The notes under the pieces: model-generated
What the model was told of the DNA's origin: nothing
Seen by the model: the letters and a program-made list of their open reading frames with translations, nothing else
Databases searched by the model: none
Source of the DNA: Globisporangium splendens
Lineage: Eukaryota > Oomycota > Peronosporomycetes > Pythiales > Pythiaceae
Reading direction: 5' to 3'
DNA length: 64,000 nucleotides
NCBI GenBank assembly: GCA_006386115.1
Contig: VFIW01000023.1
Span: forward strand, 62,001 to 126,000
Translations under genes and position numbers: made by a program
In this document: positions 22,471 to 33,147 of the stretch, one piece after another
Numbering within the stretch: position 1 is the stretch's first letter
Layout of the letters: the number at the start of each line of letters is the position of its first letter

Positions 22471-23001
22471 ATGGCGGACGACCTGCAGTCGTCGGAGGAG
22501 CTGGCGTTCGTGGCCGAGGAGGTGGACCGCATCATCGTCGTGAGCATCGACGCGTGCCTCAAGGACGAGGTGTACGACGAGCGCAAGGTCGCGCACTGGG
22601 TCGACGCCATCTGCGACGCCATCCTCAAACAGCTCTCCGAGCTGCGCAAACCGCTCAAGTACATCGGTAAGTCAATGCCGCTTGTGTTCATACGCTTTAT
22701 GCTCGTTGTGTGAGCCTTATTGATTCTCATCTTGTGATGACCTTTCGCTTAGTGAGCTGCATGATCATGCAGAAGAACGGCGCGGGCGTGCACGCATCCG
22801 TCTCGTGTCATTGGGACACCGTCACCGATGGTATTGTGCCGATCTCAATGATGCCCATATTCCTATCCTCTGTATAAGCTGACGCTTATGAACGTGACAC
22901 TTTTATCAGGCGCGCATGTGGTCAAGTGGCCGAGCGACAAGCATAAGGACCACAACCGCTCCATGCACTGCATCGTCACCGTCGAGGGGCTCAGCTTTTA
23001 G
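22471..23001 (+). CDS. DYNLT: Tctex1-type dynein light chain (121 aa)
   Basis: Three exons: 22471..22666, 22753..22830 and 22910..23001. The introns are 86 and 79 nt (GTAAGT/TTAG and GTATTG/CAG), both phase 1. Family marks: the helix [20 protein letters not shown], the strand block [20 protein letters not shown], then TDG and the terminal [12 protein letters not shown], closely following animal DYNLT1 (MQKNGAGLHTASSCFWD type). Length is that of the family. It binds intermediate chains of cytoplasmic or axonemal dynein as a dimer. The third exon carries a short Lys/His/Asp insert ([10 protein letters not shown]) not seen in the animal proteins. Together with the two genes upstream it forms a flagellar trio. 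Confidence 0.93.
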
Positions 23002-23303
23002 AAATGGCGAAGTTCCCATTGTACATGTCCATTTTAGTATCATTATCACATAGCGCCAAATACACGCACAAAATGGCGCCAAATGTCATGGTGTTGGCGC
23101 CAAAAAGGTCCTCCCTCTGCGTCCATTTTTTGTGTGCACATCCAACTCTCATCATAGTGGCGTTGTTCCCATCTAACGCAGCGAAAGCGAGGCATTCGAA
23201 AGACCGCGCATCCGTTATATTAGCCGTTGAGTTGCGAGTTGTTTCATGATCAGCGAGCGGTAGCGCTGAGTGAAAAGCCACGTCAGTCGCTCTCTCCAAA
23301 GCC

Positions 23304-24746
23304 ATGGAGGAGACCAAAGAGAGCGACGACAAACGCCTGAATATGCACACGGAGACCATCAGCAGCAATCCTTTTGATCCGCGGGTGAGTGGGAAGGACC
23401 CGTTCCCAGACTTCCAAGCCACGATCGCCTATGAGCCAGATGATGACGATGACGATGGCGATGTAAATAGCAGTGCATTGCTGGCTGGAGCTAATGCTAA
23501 TGCGTCTGGCGTGAATCTGGACTGGAGTATCGACACGATCGCTGAGATGAAGCCCATGGCGTTCTCCCCACTACCCGAGCAAAAGCAGACTCCACCACCA
23601 GTAGAGTCGAATGCCAATGCCTCGTTTTTCTTTGAGGACGAAACGCAGTACAAGGTGCTGCGCACACCGTCGCCATTGATCCCCCAGCTAGAGTCTCAAA
23701 CGCAGTCCCAGTCCAGTTTACCATCTCTCCAGCAGCGTCACTACCAGCCGGCGCCTGATACCAGAACGTCCCCATTGCCGCCAACCGGCCGCAATAGCTC
23801 ACCCACATGGAGCGAACCCTCCTCTGGTAATTACAATGACCTGCATCGACGCTGTCGGGATGCGATCGCGTTCTGCACCGAACGCGTCCGCGAGCGCCAG
23901 CTCAAGATCAATCGCCTGCAGCTTCCTCATCCAAAAGCGACGCCAGCTTCGTCGACAAAGCGCAACAGGAAGCGTCGTCATGGACACGACCCGGACTTTC
24001 CCTGGAGTGCTTCCCCGTCTCTGCCAACTTCCACAGGCAGCACAGGCATTCATCCTCGCAGTGGACGTGGGGTGGACTCTTGGAGATCTCCGCAGACAAG
24101 CAACAAGTCCCCGTTCTCCGTGCCGCTTACGCCCATCGCACGGCAAACGACTAGCGCAAGCTCGTCCGCCATGCGGACTCCACCGTCGGCAGCAGTAACC
24201 TCAAACAACACGAGCCAGACGCCTCCACCAGCCCGAGCAGCGACCTTCAGACAGCCAGAGTTTGCCTTTGACGGAACCCCCATTTCGCCCATTGCGCCAG
24301 TTGATCTGCGGAACGAAACGATCCAAGAGGAAGAGGAGAAAACTGCAGCAGAAGGTGACCACGACAAGGAAAATTTCCGCAACACGGTCTTCAGGACACC
24401 GACAGCAACCACAGCATGGGGTAAATCAACGACAGCCGACGACTCGATCTCGCTGCGTTCGCTGTCCATGCTACACGACACATCAGGCAGCGGATCGTCC
24501 TCGACGCCATCGTTTATGATCTCAACGTCCAGCAGCTCTGGTTCCAGTGCTGTCACTGCCTCTGCAACTGCGAGAACGACGAAAAACCAAAGTGACGATG
24601 ATCCATCGGCATCTGCGATTCCGTCGATCGCAAAGCGGCAAGAGGCGTTCATGGCCGCTATTGAGGCCGAAGCGAACGCCACGTCAGTTGAACCGGAGCA
24701 GCATAAAGACAACACGGAGATAAGAACTCCAAGTGATCTGTCCTAG
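23304..24746 (+). CDS. Aurora borealis (Bora)-like protein, 480 aa
   Basis: Single exon from ATG 23304. Near the N-terminus are NPFDPR (22-27) and LDWSIDTIAEMKPMAFSP (72-89), which follow the Bora signature NPF ... W-S-I-D-x-[IL]-A-x-x-x-P. The remainder is disordered, Ser/Thr/Pro-rich, with many SP/TP sites (RTPSP, SPFSVPLTP, GTPISP) as expected of a Cdk substrate. One helix, LHRRCRDAIAFCTERVRERQ (about 177-196), is predicted. Bora, once phosphorylated, lets Aurora A activate Plk1 at mitotic entry. The assignment is by motif only and unverified. Confidence 0.6.
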   Translation: MEETKESDDKRLNMHTETISSNPFDPRVSGKDPFPDFQATIAYEPDDDDDDGDVNSSALLAGANANASGVNLDWSIDTIAEMKPMAFSPLPEQKQTPPPVESNANASFFFEDETQYKVLRTPSPLIPQLESQTQSQSSLPSLQQRHYQPAPDTRTSPLPPTGRNSSPTWSEPSSGNYNDLHRRCRDAIAFCTERVRERQLKINRLQLPHPKATPASSTKRNRKRRHGHDPDFPWSASPSLPTSTGSTGIHPRSGRGVDSWRSPQTSNKSPFSVPLTPIARQTTSASSSAMRTPPSAAVTSNNTSQTPPPARAATFRQPEFAFDGTPISPIAPVDLRNETIQEEEEKTAAEGDHDKENFRNTVFRTPTATTAWGKSTTADDSISLRSLSMLHDTSGSGSSSTPSFMISTSSSSGSSAVTASATARTTKNQSDDDPSASAIPSIAKRQEAFMAAIEAEANATSVEPEQHKDNTEIRTPSDLS

Positions 24747-24984
24747 CATTGCAATAAACAACTCAAAGCACTCACACGTTGAAAAAGGAAAATAAACTAT
24801 GAACGTCTGCGTCGAGCACTTCTGACTCGCATGCCGCAAGTTGCTCCTGAGGCCGCCTGTAGACTTACTCAGGCTTGAACTTTGAAATGAAAGAATTCAA
24901 ACGCGAACTCGTCTGTCTAAGCAGTGGTCATGAGTTGCACTTCGTCGTCGTTCTTTGTGTTTTACTGCACCTAAGTCATAAATC

Positions 24985-25104
24985 CGACATCAGCAACACC
25001 AACACCGTGCCTTCGAAGCCTGGAGCACAGATCTTGGCACACGGGATGTGCTTGAGGCTCGCGGCAACGTCTGACAGGATCTCATCACCAAAGATGAAGA
25101 ATCG
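24985..25104 (-). pseudogene. fragment of a second folate-biopterin transporter gene
   Basis: On the minus strand about 120 bp encode FFIFGDEILSDVAASLKHIP followed by CAKICAPGFEGTV, matching residues of the intact transporter encoded around 12338-12465. A small in-frame deletion removes SLVL-like residues. Nothing before or after continues the gene. Position and orientation relative to TKL copy 2 mirror the intact divergent pair, so this is the remnant of the transporter half of a duplicated block. Confidence 0.8.
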
Positions 25105-25328
25105 GCGAATGAGCGACCTGACATGTGTTGCTTGAGATTTGACTTGCGTTCACTACTGACTGCCACTTCAGTGTTGGTTAAAATTAGCCACTCGCAATTC
25201 TTTGGAACCAGTTTGTAAATGCGTACTTGGCAGTCTTCAGTGGTGAAAAACACTGTGAAACTGGTTAGCAATTCTTCTGTCTCCGATATTGTTGCTAGTT
25301 AGCAATTCTGGCTTGCTTCTTCCTTCCT

Positions 25329-25343
25329 GCTCATTGCGCTTTT
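25329..25343 (+). promoter_or_regulatory. oomycete initiator of TKL copy 2
   Basis: GCTCATTGCGCTTTT matches the GCTCATT core of the initiator, with its A 17 nt before the ATG at 25350. The region upstream is homologous to the promoter of copy 1. Confidence 0.5.
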
Positions 25344-25349
25344 GGAACG

Positions 25350-27147
25350 ATGGCGATGCAAGAGCAAGTGAGCGACGCAGTAAATGGACGCGCGCAGGAC
25401 GGGAACGTGGGAGAGCAAGGTGCGGTTGATGCGAGTGTGCAGTCGCTGCTGTTTGACGCTTGCAGCAACAGAGGAGAACTTGGCGAGTTCCTGACGCTGG
25501 TATCTCAACACGATGATTCGAAGGATGCGTCCCTCAGTTACAAAGCCACTGGGGGAATGTGCTTTGGGTCGAAAACAAAGTAGCGCAGAAGTGAGCGCAA
25601 CTATCGCGGGTGGATTTGCCCCACTGCAACCGTCCGGACCTGAAAGTGTCATGGATCCGGTTTTAATGAAGCAAGCTCAACTGGATATACTCGATACACG
25701 TGATGCAAGTGGCAGCACGCCGCTAATCACTGCATCTGCCTATGGCCAATTGCAAGTTGTACTGGCGTTGATAGCAAGAAACGCGTCGGTCTCTACGTTG
25801 AATGCGGCTGGAGAATCGGCGTTGGTTGTGGCTGGAGCAGCTGGGCACTTTGATGTGGTCGAAGCTCTACTCGAAGCAGGGGCGTCTCCTTTTGACATAG
25901 CTGCTAACGGAGACACACTTCTGATTTGCGCGGCTCGATACAGGAACTTGGGATTATCGCTTCACTCGTGGACCGTGGAATTGCAACGATCGACCGTTCG
26001 AGTGAATCAGAAAACTTGCTCGGTAAGGCAACTCTGGAAACATTAATCGGCTACGGCGAACACGTTTTTGAATTTCAGACGATGTGGGCAAATATCATGA
26101 AGCGTCTGTCCAACCTATATGACCAACTTCAGACGAGCGAAAACGCATCACAAACCGTGATCCAGCAATTCGTCATGGTCATAGTAGGTCGGGTCAAGAT
26201 GCACACTGAATCCAAAGTTTCAAAATGTTGACATGAACCTGATCGGCACAAAATCGCAAAGCAGTAATCCACCATGGTTCATCCCAATGCATGAGCTCGA
26301 GTACGATCGAGACCACCCAATCGGCACCGGCGCATTTGGTGAAGTGTTCAGAGCCACATGGCGGGGTACTCCCGTCGTCGTCAAATTCATGGGTTACGAC
26401 GCCGACTTTGACGAGAGTGCGCGCGAGATGTTCCTTCACGAATTGCGCGTGTGGTACCCTCTAAGTCATCCACATGTCATCAAGCTCTTTGGAGCGTGCC
26501 ACATCGGGAAGCGCTACTTCACATGCGAATACGCTGGGAACGGTGCACTTGGTGATCTCTTGAGCCGCCAGCGTGGTCAGCAATGGCAGAAGCTGTACCA
26601 GGTTGCACTTGGTTTGCAGTATTTACACGACCAGAACATCATCCACAACGATCTCAAGTGCGACAACATCCTGATTGGAGCTGACAACGACGCCAAGATC
26701 ATCGATTTTGGACTGAGTTGCATCCCAAACAGTGCAGAAATCAAGATCGACACGAAGCATATGGGGGCTGTGCAGTGGAAGTCGCCCGAGTATTTACGCG
26801 GCGATCGGTTGACTGTGGCATCCGATGTCTATGCGTTTGGCATGCCTATCCTTGAAGCAGTGAGTGGCGAGCCACCATGGGGTCAGTCTGCTATTGATGC
26901 TGTGGTCCGTTTTCGAGTACGAAGAGGTATTCTTCCTCAAAGTCTGGAAACTATGAGTGACACCGAAAGAGCTCTGATCAAAATGGTGTGTGCGTCAGAC
27001 CCTTCCAAACGCGTGAGCATTTCGTATGTCGTCGAGAAAATTTACGAACGTGCGAGACAAGAGACTGCAACAAAGGCGGCCGCTAAACCGACACCAGGAA
27101 GCACAGAAACGGATGCACCACAGCCATTTCCTTTTGCAATGACTTGA
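25350..27147 (+). pseudogene. ankyrin-TKL kinase, copy 2, internally deleted and frameshifted
   Basis: The N-terminus (MAMQEQVSDAVNGR) aligns with copy 1 to about residue 60. A deletion then removes the first four ankyrin repeats and joins out of frame (stop at 25581). The last three repeats follow in another frame (about 25600-25940) and are broken again near 25955 by a one-base deletion relative to copy 1. A second large deletion near 26205 removes the linker and degenerate kinase block and joins out of frame to the TKL kinase, which is itself intact (next entry). A product like copy 1 cannot be made from this locus without several frame corrections. Confidence 0.8.
26233..27147 (+). CDS. 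intact stand-alone TKL kinase frame within TKL copy 2 (304 aa)
   Basis: From ATG 26233 an uninterrupted frame encodes a full TKL kinase domain: Gly loop GTGAFGEV, VVK lysine, FLHELRV glutamate, IHNDLKCDN (non-RD), DFG, then WKSPEYL and SDVYAFGM, and PPWG. Unlike copy 1 it keeps the SDVYAFG aspartate and the Trp. Whether it is expressed as a short kinase is unknown. Two in-frame TAG codons lie shortly upstream, so translation would have to start at or near 26233. The core is nearly identical to copy 1 but the C-terminal tail differs. Confidence 0.5.
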   Translation: MNLIGTKSQSSNPPWFIPMHELEYDRDHPIGTGAFGEVFRATWRGTPVVVKFMGYDADFDESAREMFLHELRVWYPLSHPHVIKLFGACHIGKRYFTCEYAGNGALGDLLSRQRGQQWQKLYQVALGLQYLHDQNIIHNDLKCDNILIGADNDAKIIDFGLSCIPNSAEIKIDTKHMGAVQWKSPEYLRGDRLTVASDVYAFGMPILEAVSGEPPWGQSAIDAVVRFRVRRGILPQSLETMSDTERALIKMVCASDPSKRVSISYVVEKIYERARQETATKAAAKPTPGSTETDAPQPFPFAMT

Positions 27148-28711
27148 GAGTACCCAAAGAGCAAGCAGTTGATCTTTGTCTAGATGGAGCGGAAGTAACA
27201 AGCTAAATTTGCGTCTGTGCGTAGCGCACGTATCCCTGCAATCCTGCTGACAACTTTCTTCATCAGTGTCAACAATAGTGACTTTGGAGGATTAGCTGGC
27301 TTTGCACAAAACCAACTATAATGACTACTGCCTCAAAGCCCAACCAAAAAATTGATGCACACTGAAGTCGCGCCAACCAAATCCAATGATCCGACGACCC
27401 GCACAAAATCCCTTTTAGCGAGATGGCGAATTGCATTCGTCCTCTCCGTACTTTGCGCAGAGAGTTTTAGAATGAAATGCCAGCGTTCATTTTTTCCATT
27501 CTAGTGGCATAAATACATCCGAAAGAGTCGGCATGACTCTCGCTGTTGCAGCACCAACCAAAAGCTATTGTAGAGGCTCGATGACCTGCTTAGAGCGCCA
27601 GCATGCTTTCCGCCAAGTTTGAAATGCGAATAATTTGTTGAGTAGATCTCCTGGATAAAATGCCGTTCTTTGCATTCAGTCAAAACTCCCCCAATGTTAT
27701 TGAGAATGCACACTGTAGGCACTGAGTTACAAGTGAAGCTGGTTGGGTCCTTCTCACTGGGAGGATGCATTGCCATCGACATGGGAGTATGCAAGCGCGT
27801 CTACTCATTGATCCGCTTACACACACGAGCGTTCATGCGGTCGGAACCACAGGCAATCCTTGCTTGGAGCATTGTTGCTTTCCAAGACGATCCACTGACG
27901 TGCACACAGAGTCACCGAATGGGATTTCCTGTGACGCGCGCAAATGCACTTTCCGCAATTGGAGAGAATCCATTTGTGCATTGTCACGTGAGAAGCATAT
28001 CTTTTTTTCAAGAGTGTCGGTCAGTCTGTACAGTACCGACCACACGAGCACCCCAGCAGTGGACCCAAAACCTCTGCAATTATGATATATATTACAGAAT
28101 GCATGGTGAAAGCCTGTGTATAGTCAGTATCAGATATAGTCCCGTTTGCCTTTTTTTCAGTTGTGCTGTTGTCACCAACTGAGCAAAAAATCCATAGATG
28201 CGTCAGCGAGTGGGGTTCCAGAACACACCCTCTAATCATTATCCATTTACAGAGAGTATGCAATTACACAAGAACTGATTCACCCTCATCTCCCTTTATC
28301 TTCACTATCGAAACGCCATGCAATTACAGAGTATTTGCGATTTACTAAACAGCTGTCTGTGTCAGATGTGGTTTCTCGGTCCATACACTCCAGCTTTCTT
28401 GGGGCAGCAGCCAATGGGTTCCAACCCGCTCATCTCCATCCAAGACCCGGGTTCACTCACGACTTACAAGCCTCCATATAAAACAATATATGGGTCGGGT
28501 CATATGTCAAAAACGGGTCTGTACCCGACGGGTTGAGAGTCAATTTGAAGTGTATCGCCTCCCCCTCTCCCCTTATTTGGAACCCACCTCACCTCGCGTG
28601 GCGCCGTCGCTGCTGCTGTCGTCGTCGCCCCCCACGCATCCGCATTCCCGAATCCGCAAGCTCCCACTCAAGCCGCTCCTCTTCTTCTTCTTCTTCTTAA
28701 GGCAACTCAGA
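27148..28711. other. intergenic, 1.5 kb
   Basis: AT-rich DNA with overlapping frames on both strands (170 codons at 27670..28182 +, 97 codons at 27501..27794 -), none with recognisable domains or the local codon bias. A short inverted motif (cgggtctgtacccg) lies near 28516. A CTT run at 28679-28698 precedes the annexin start. Confidence 0.5.
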
Positions 28712-29701
28712 ATGTTGAACCTCTACCCGCCATCCGCGCACAACGTGTACAAGGGCGTCCAGAACACGTACCCGCCAGAGGTGGACGCCGCGGCGCAGCA
28801 GATCAACGAGGCCACCGCGGGTCTCGGCACGGACGAGAAGACGCTCACTGAGGTGCTCGGCTCCAAGACCCCAGAGCAGCGCTTCCTCATCTCGGAGCGC
28901 TACAAGGCGCTGTTCGGCACGGACCTCAAGTCGCTCGTCAAGAGCGAGACGTCGGGCCACTACGGCAAGCTGCTCTCGCTCATCGCGACGCCACTCCCAG
29001 AGGCCGAATGCGAGATCCTGCGTTTCGCCACCAAGGGTGCTGGTACCACGGAGAGATACATCTTCCCGATTATTGTGGGCCGCACCAACGTTGAGATCAC
29101 CATCTTGAAGAAGACGTACTTTGACGTGTACGGTGAGGACTTGGCTGTGCTCATGAACAACGAATTGGGCGGTGACTTCAAGAAGGTCATCATGGCGTCG
29201 CTCCAGGGAGCGTTGGTGGACTTCCGTGCGGACTTCCACACGGCTGCCAAGGCTGAAGAAGATGCCGATGCGCTCTACGCTGCGGGCCAGGGTCGCTTCG
29301 GTACCGATGAGGAAGCGTTCATCAAGATCATCGTGACGAGCCCACCAGAGCACCTCCGCAACGTGAACGCTATCTACTCCAAGAAGTACAACTACACGAT
29401 CATCAAGGCCGTGGAGAAGGAATTTGGTGGCGATGCCAAGAAGGCGCTCTTGTTCGCGGTGCGTCAAGTGCTTGAGCCACTCGAGTTGCTCGCCGAGTAC
29501 TTTGAGAGCACCATGAAGGGCTTCGGCACGGACGAAGAAGGCTTGAGCTCTGCGGTTGTCCGATACCACATCGTGCTCCCACAGATCAAGGAAGCGTACA
29601 AGAAGGCGTACGGCAAGGAGCTCCGCGATCGCATCCACGGCGAGATCAGCGGCGACTACCGTGCCTTGTTGCTCTCGATCTTCGACACGCGTTCGCACTA
29701 A
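28712..29701 (+). CDS. annexin, 329 aa, four repeats
   Basis: Single exon; ATG 28712 (MLNLYPPSAHNVYKG) follows a CTT-rich leader. Four annexin repeats are visible: GLGTDEKTLTEVL (from about residue 36), GAGTTERYIFPII (about 108), GRFGTDEEAFIKII (about 191) and GFGTDEEGLSSAVV (about 269). Repeats 1, 3 and 4 keep the G-x-GTDE type II Ca2+ loop; repeat 2 has GAGTTE with Thr for Asp. Annexins bind acidic phospholipids in a Ca2+-dependent way at the cytosolic membrane face; oomycete annexins are also found in cell-wall fractions. The N-terminal arm is short. Codon use is strongly biased, suggesting high expression. Confidence 0.95.
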   Translation: MLNLYPPSAHNVYKGVQNTYPPEVDAAAQQINEATAGLGTDEKTLTEVLGSKTPEQRFLISERYKALFGTDLKSLVKSETSGHYGKLLSLIATPLPEAECEILRFATKGAGTTERYIFPIIVGRTNVEITILKKTYFDVYGEDLAVLMNNELGGDFKKVIMASLQGALVDFRADFHTAAKAEEDADALYAAGQGRFGTDEEAFIKIIVTSPPEHLRNVNAIYSKKYNYTIIKAVEKEFGGDAKKALLFAVRQVLEPLELLAEYFESTMKGFGTDEEGLSSAVVRYHIVLPQIKEAYKKAYGKELRDRIHGEISGDYRALLLSIFDTRSH

Positions 29702-29931
29702 GCGTGTGTGTACGTGTTGTAATGGGGAATGGATCCGCTCGTTCACCATGTCGTGCTGAGGGAGGCTGCAAAAAGTCAAGAGATCGACTTTTGATGCCAT
29801 TTTCAGTTCATTGCGACTATGGAGAGAAGGAGGAAGAACCACGCAATTCAGAAACAGCTTCCATGAACAGTTTGTGCCTAGGAATGAGCCCAGTGCAGTG
29901 ACGTCATCAAGTGTTACAGTCTATTAACCAA

Positions 29932-29962
<31 letters not shown>

Positions 29963-30724
29963 GAAACCAAGCGCATTCTCGTGCTGGCATCTGTGCATCT
30001 ATCCATGAGCTGAGTGACCATTCCATCCCCTCGCACGTGCTCATCATTTCGTGCGAGTCCGCACCCATGACACTGAAAAGCGCATGAAGACTCGACACTG
30101 CATGTGCACTGACATTTGGAAATCGGCACATTTGCGTATGAAAATGCAAGTGCATTTGCGTCAATGCGTTTGTGCTCTTTATCGTGAGCATTTTCACGGG
30201 TCGTAGAAGCGAAAGAGAATTTCCTTCTCGATGCTCATTTTGCGAGATCTCAGGATTTGTTTGGCTTTGCCACATTGCAGATGGACACAGAGCGTGTCCA
30301 TTTTCATTTCTTTCTCCGAACCGCAGCGGTTTTAATAGAATCAGCTCGAGTGATGTATGTGTTTTATACAGTTTGTCAAGTGCACTGCATCGATGCATTT
30401 GTTGTGTGCTGACAAAACCTTAGACCGCTTCGAGGTTTTTTTTTCGTACTTATTTTAGCATCCAGAAGTGTGCTGTACAGTAGTGAGCACAACCAGGAAC
30501 ACAACTGCCTGACCCATTCCATCATACACCATCTGCATACACACAGTGTACTTCCACAAAAGTGCAAACCTCTTGCGTACACTAAGTGCACCACCTGTCC
30601 TCCTTTCTCCAACTGAACACGCACGCACTGAAACTCATCAGGCGAGACCTTCATGCCGATTTAGAATCCGCTGTCCAACGGCGCCATCCTCCTGCGCTTC
30701 CTGGAGCTCCTCCTGCGTCCCAAT
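29702..30724. other. intergenic, 1.0 kb, with GAAA microsatellite
   Basis: Contains the annexin 3' region, the GAAA tract at 29932-29962 and otherwise only short random frames. Confidence 0.5.
29932..29962 (+). repeat. GAAA tetranucleotide microsatellite
   Basis: About seven uninterrupted GAAA units downstream of the annexin gene. Confidence 0.9.
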
Positions 30725-32717
30725 ATGCCGCAGCCACTTGCGAAAGGAGGCGCGCTTGACGCACTAGACACGATGCTGCCGGCCATGGACTCCCAGCTGC
30801 CGACGCACGTGAACCCCAAAGTGCCGCACAGCAGCGAGGACACGTCGACGCTTCGCGCGGCGCTGACGACGCTCAACGCGGTCGCGCACAGCGCCGTGGT
30901 GCGCAAGTACGCGGTCCAGGGTGTGTTCCTCTTCACGGGCGTTTACTCCACGTGCGCTGCGCAGTACGTCTTCTACCAGGGCGCAGGCGGTACGTCTGCG
31001 TATGTGGCTGTACAGGTGGCGCTTTGTCCATTGTGTTTTTAATCGTGGGTTATTGCTTTTGCTGTATAGACCAGAAGGCGATGCTGCTGCCGTTGTGCAA
31101 TTACTTGGGCATCATGATGGTCGGGCTCATCCCGTTGAAGAAGAGTAATAGCGGCTCTAGTAGCACGCAGCGCGAGGACGTGGCGACGACGCCGAGCTCG
31201 ACGCGATCGTCGTTGGCGACCGCGAGCACCTCAGATGGCTTCGAGACTGACGCTGAGAACGAGTTTGGAGATGAAGACGAACAAGACGAGCGCAGGGTGC
31301 TGATCGCAGACGACGAGCCCGAGCGAACGCCAATCCCATCAAAGTATGTGTCGCACACCTTGACCCTCCCAGGCAGTAGCTGGTAGTGACTAAACTTTGG
31401 TTTCTCTCTGTGCGTTGTTAGTCCATTGATGACTGAAAGCATGGAGCTCACAAGACGTCAGGCTGGTGACCATTCTACCACCGAGAATGATGACACCGCG
31501 CTGACCTCGTCGTCACCGTCTTCGGTCGAGATCCAGGAGACGCCGTCGTCCATCAAGGTATACTGCTCGTTTTCGCAGGTGCAAGTGTGCGTCTTCGTGT
31601 CGGTCGTGCTCGACTTTGCCGGCTGCATCTTCTCCAACATTGGGCTCTCGATGGCAGGCAGTGGCTTGTACCAAGGTATGTGCACTGACCACCAGACATT
31701 CCTTAATGCGCTCCACAGGCTGACATGGTGTAATGCGCATTCTTGTCCTATAGTTGTGTACTCGTCGGTGATCTGCTGGTCGGCGCTCATGTCGCGGTTC
31801 ATCCTGAAGAAGCAAGTGAGTAAGGAAGAGTGGGGCGGCATCGCGCTCGTGACGTTTGGGCTCGCGTTCAGCGCTCTGGGCGGGTCTAGCGGTGGTCGTG
31901 ACAGCTACATGGTGCTCATGGGGTGCTTCAACACGCTCCTTGGCGCCGCATTTTACGGAGGAAACTATGGTACGTCGATACAGATCCCACACCTAGCTGT
32001 CATAGACTCTATTCTAACCATTGCCATTTTTGAAATTTATGACACAGTCGCGGGAGAGTACACACTGAAGCTCCCGGAACGACCTGAGCCCAAGGAGCTC
32101 TGTCTCAAGCTTGGCACGGCGTGTGTGGCGGTGATCGCCGTGTACCAGTGTTTCTTCGTGCTCCCGCATTGGCACGAGCTCGTGACGATGCCCATCGCCG
32201 AGGCAAACGGCAGCACCTCGGTAAGTGACTCTGCGGGATAGCATCAGTGGTCGAAGAAGAACTGAGAAGTCTAACAATGTTACGCTGTTCTGTAGGGCAT
32301 TCTGACGGCACTCGGCGGCTACACACTTTCTCAACTGGCGCATGGCATCACGTACTTTATGATGCTCGGGTCCAGTGGCGCCGTGACGACGGGCATCATG
32401 CAGAGTCTGCGCGCTGTGTGCGTGTTCGCAATCAGCTCGCTGCTGTACTGCAGCAAGCAGGAGTCGCAGTGCTTTGACACCAAACGCGGCATCGCGACTA
32501 TGATTGTGGTGAGTGTGCCGATGAAGTATTATCAAAGCCGCATTGCGCTCGAAGATGCTAACTTGGTTGTTTTTGTCATTAGGTCTCGGGTGTGATGTTT
32601 TACTCGTGGGCGAAGAGCCAAGCCGCCAGCGCGCCGAAAGCTGCCGCAGCAGCTGCAGCGCGCCGCCCCATGTACAGCAAAAACAAGATGGTCGCTGGCA
32701 AGAACTACGTCGTTTAG
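30725..32717 (+). CDS. SLC35/DMT-superfamily transporter, seven exons (509 aa)
   Basis: Exons: 30725..30989, 31070..31343, 31422..31675, 31754..31969, 32048..32220, 32296..32508 and 32583..32717. The six introns are 74-80 nt with GTACGT, GTATGT, GTATGT, GTACGT, GTAAGT and GTGAGT donors; phases agree and give one 509-residue frame. Hydrophobic pairs such as GVFLFTGVYSTCAAQYVFYQ, VFVSVVLDFAGCIFSNIGLS, the EEWGGIALVTFGLAFSALGG helix and a final VSGVMFYSWAKS fit the ten-helix nucleotide-sugar/drug-metabolite transporter fold. The closest pattern is the SLC35F subgroup. A 90-residue acidic Ser-rich loop sits between helices 2 and 3. The substrate is not predictable. Confidence 0.8.
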
Positions 32718-33147
32718 ACACAAAACAGACACCCTGCTTCGCATCAGACGCGTCATGGAAGTAACAAAGAAGCCTTGGAGTTCTCCAGTGCCTGGGACGC
32801 TGCAACCGCCAATGCGCAAGAACTGAGAGCTCGTCTATGTCCCCATGGCCCCAGCACTGTGTCAGCATATACACACATGGACGTCTAGCGACACCAAAAT
32901 GTCCATGAAGCCGAGCATTTGAACTGAGGTATCTCCATTGCGCCAAAGCTCGCACGTGCCCTCATCAGACTGCGAGATCCCAACAATATTTGTATATTTT
33001 ATATCAACCTCTTTATACTCTATATAAAGCACAATCCTCCACACTGCAATGCCTAACAATGTCTCAAATTGCCTTTCTATCCAGCGTGTTCGTTTTAATA
33101 CCCAGAAAGGCAGGCCATAGTATGTGGTTGGGTGGCGTGATCCTTCC
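32718..33147. other. intergenic between tandem genes
   Basis: 430 bp of AT-richer sequence (ATATTTTATATC near 32993) leading to the ABCF3 promoter. No gene seen. Confidence 0.5.

Noticed and set aside
27670..28182. 170-codon plus-strand frame
   Set aside because: Same reasons; overlapping frames of similar length on other strands and AT-rich composition.
28697..29842. 381-codon minus-strand open frame
   Set aside because: Shadow of the annexin gene; composition is His/Arg/Val/Glu-rich as expected of antisense of biased codons.
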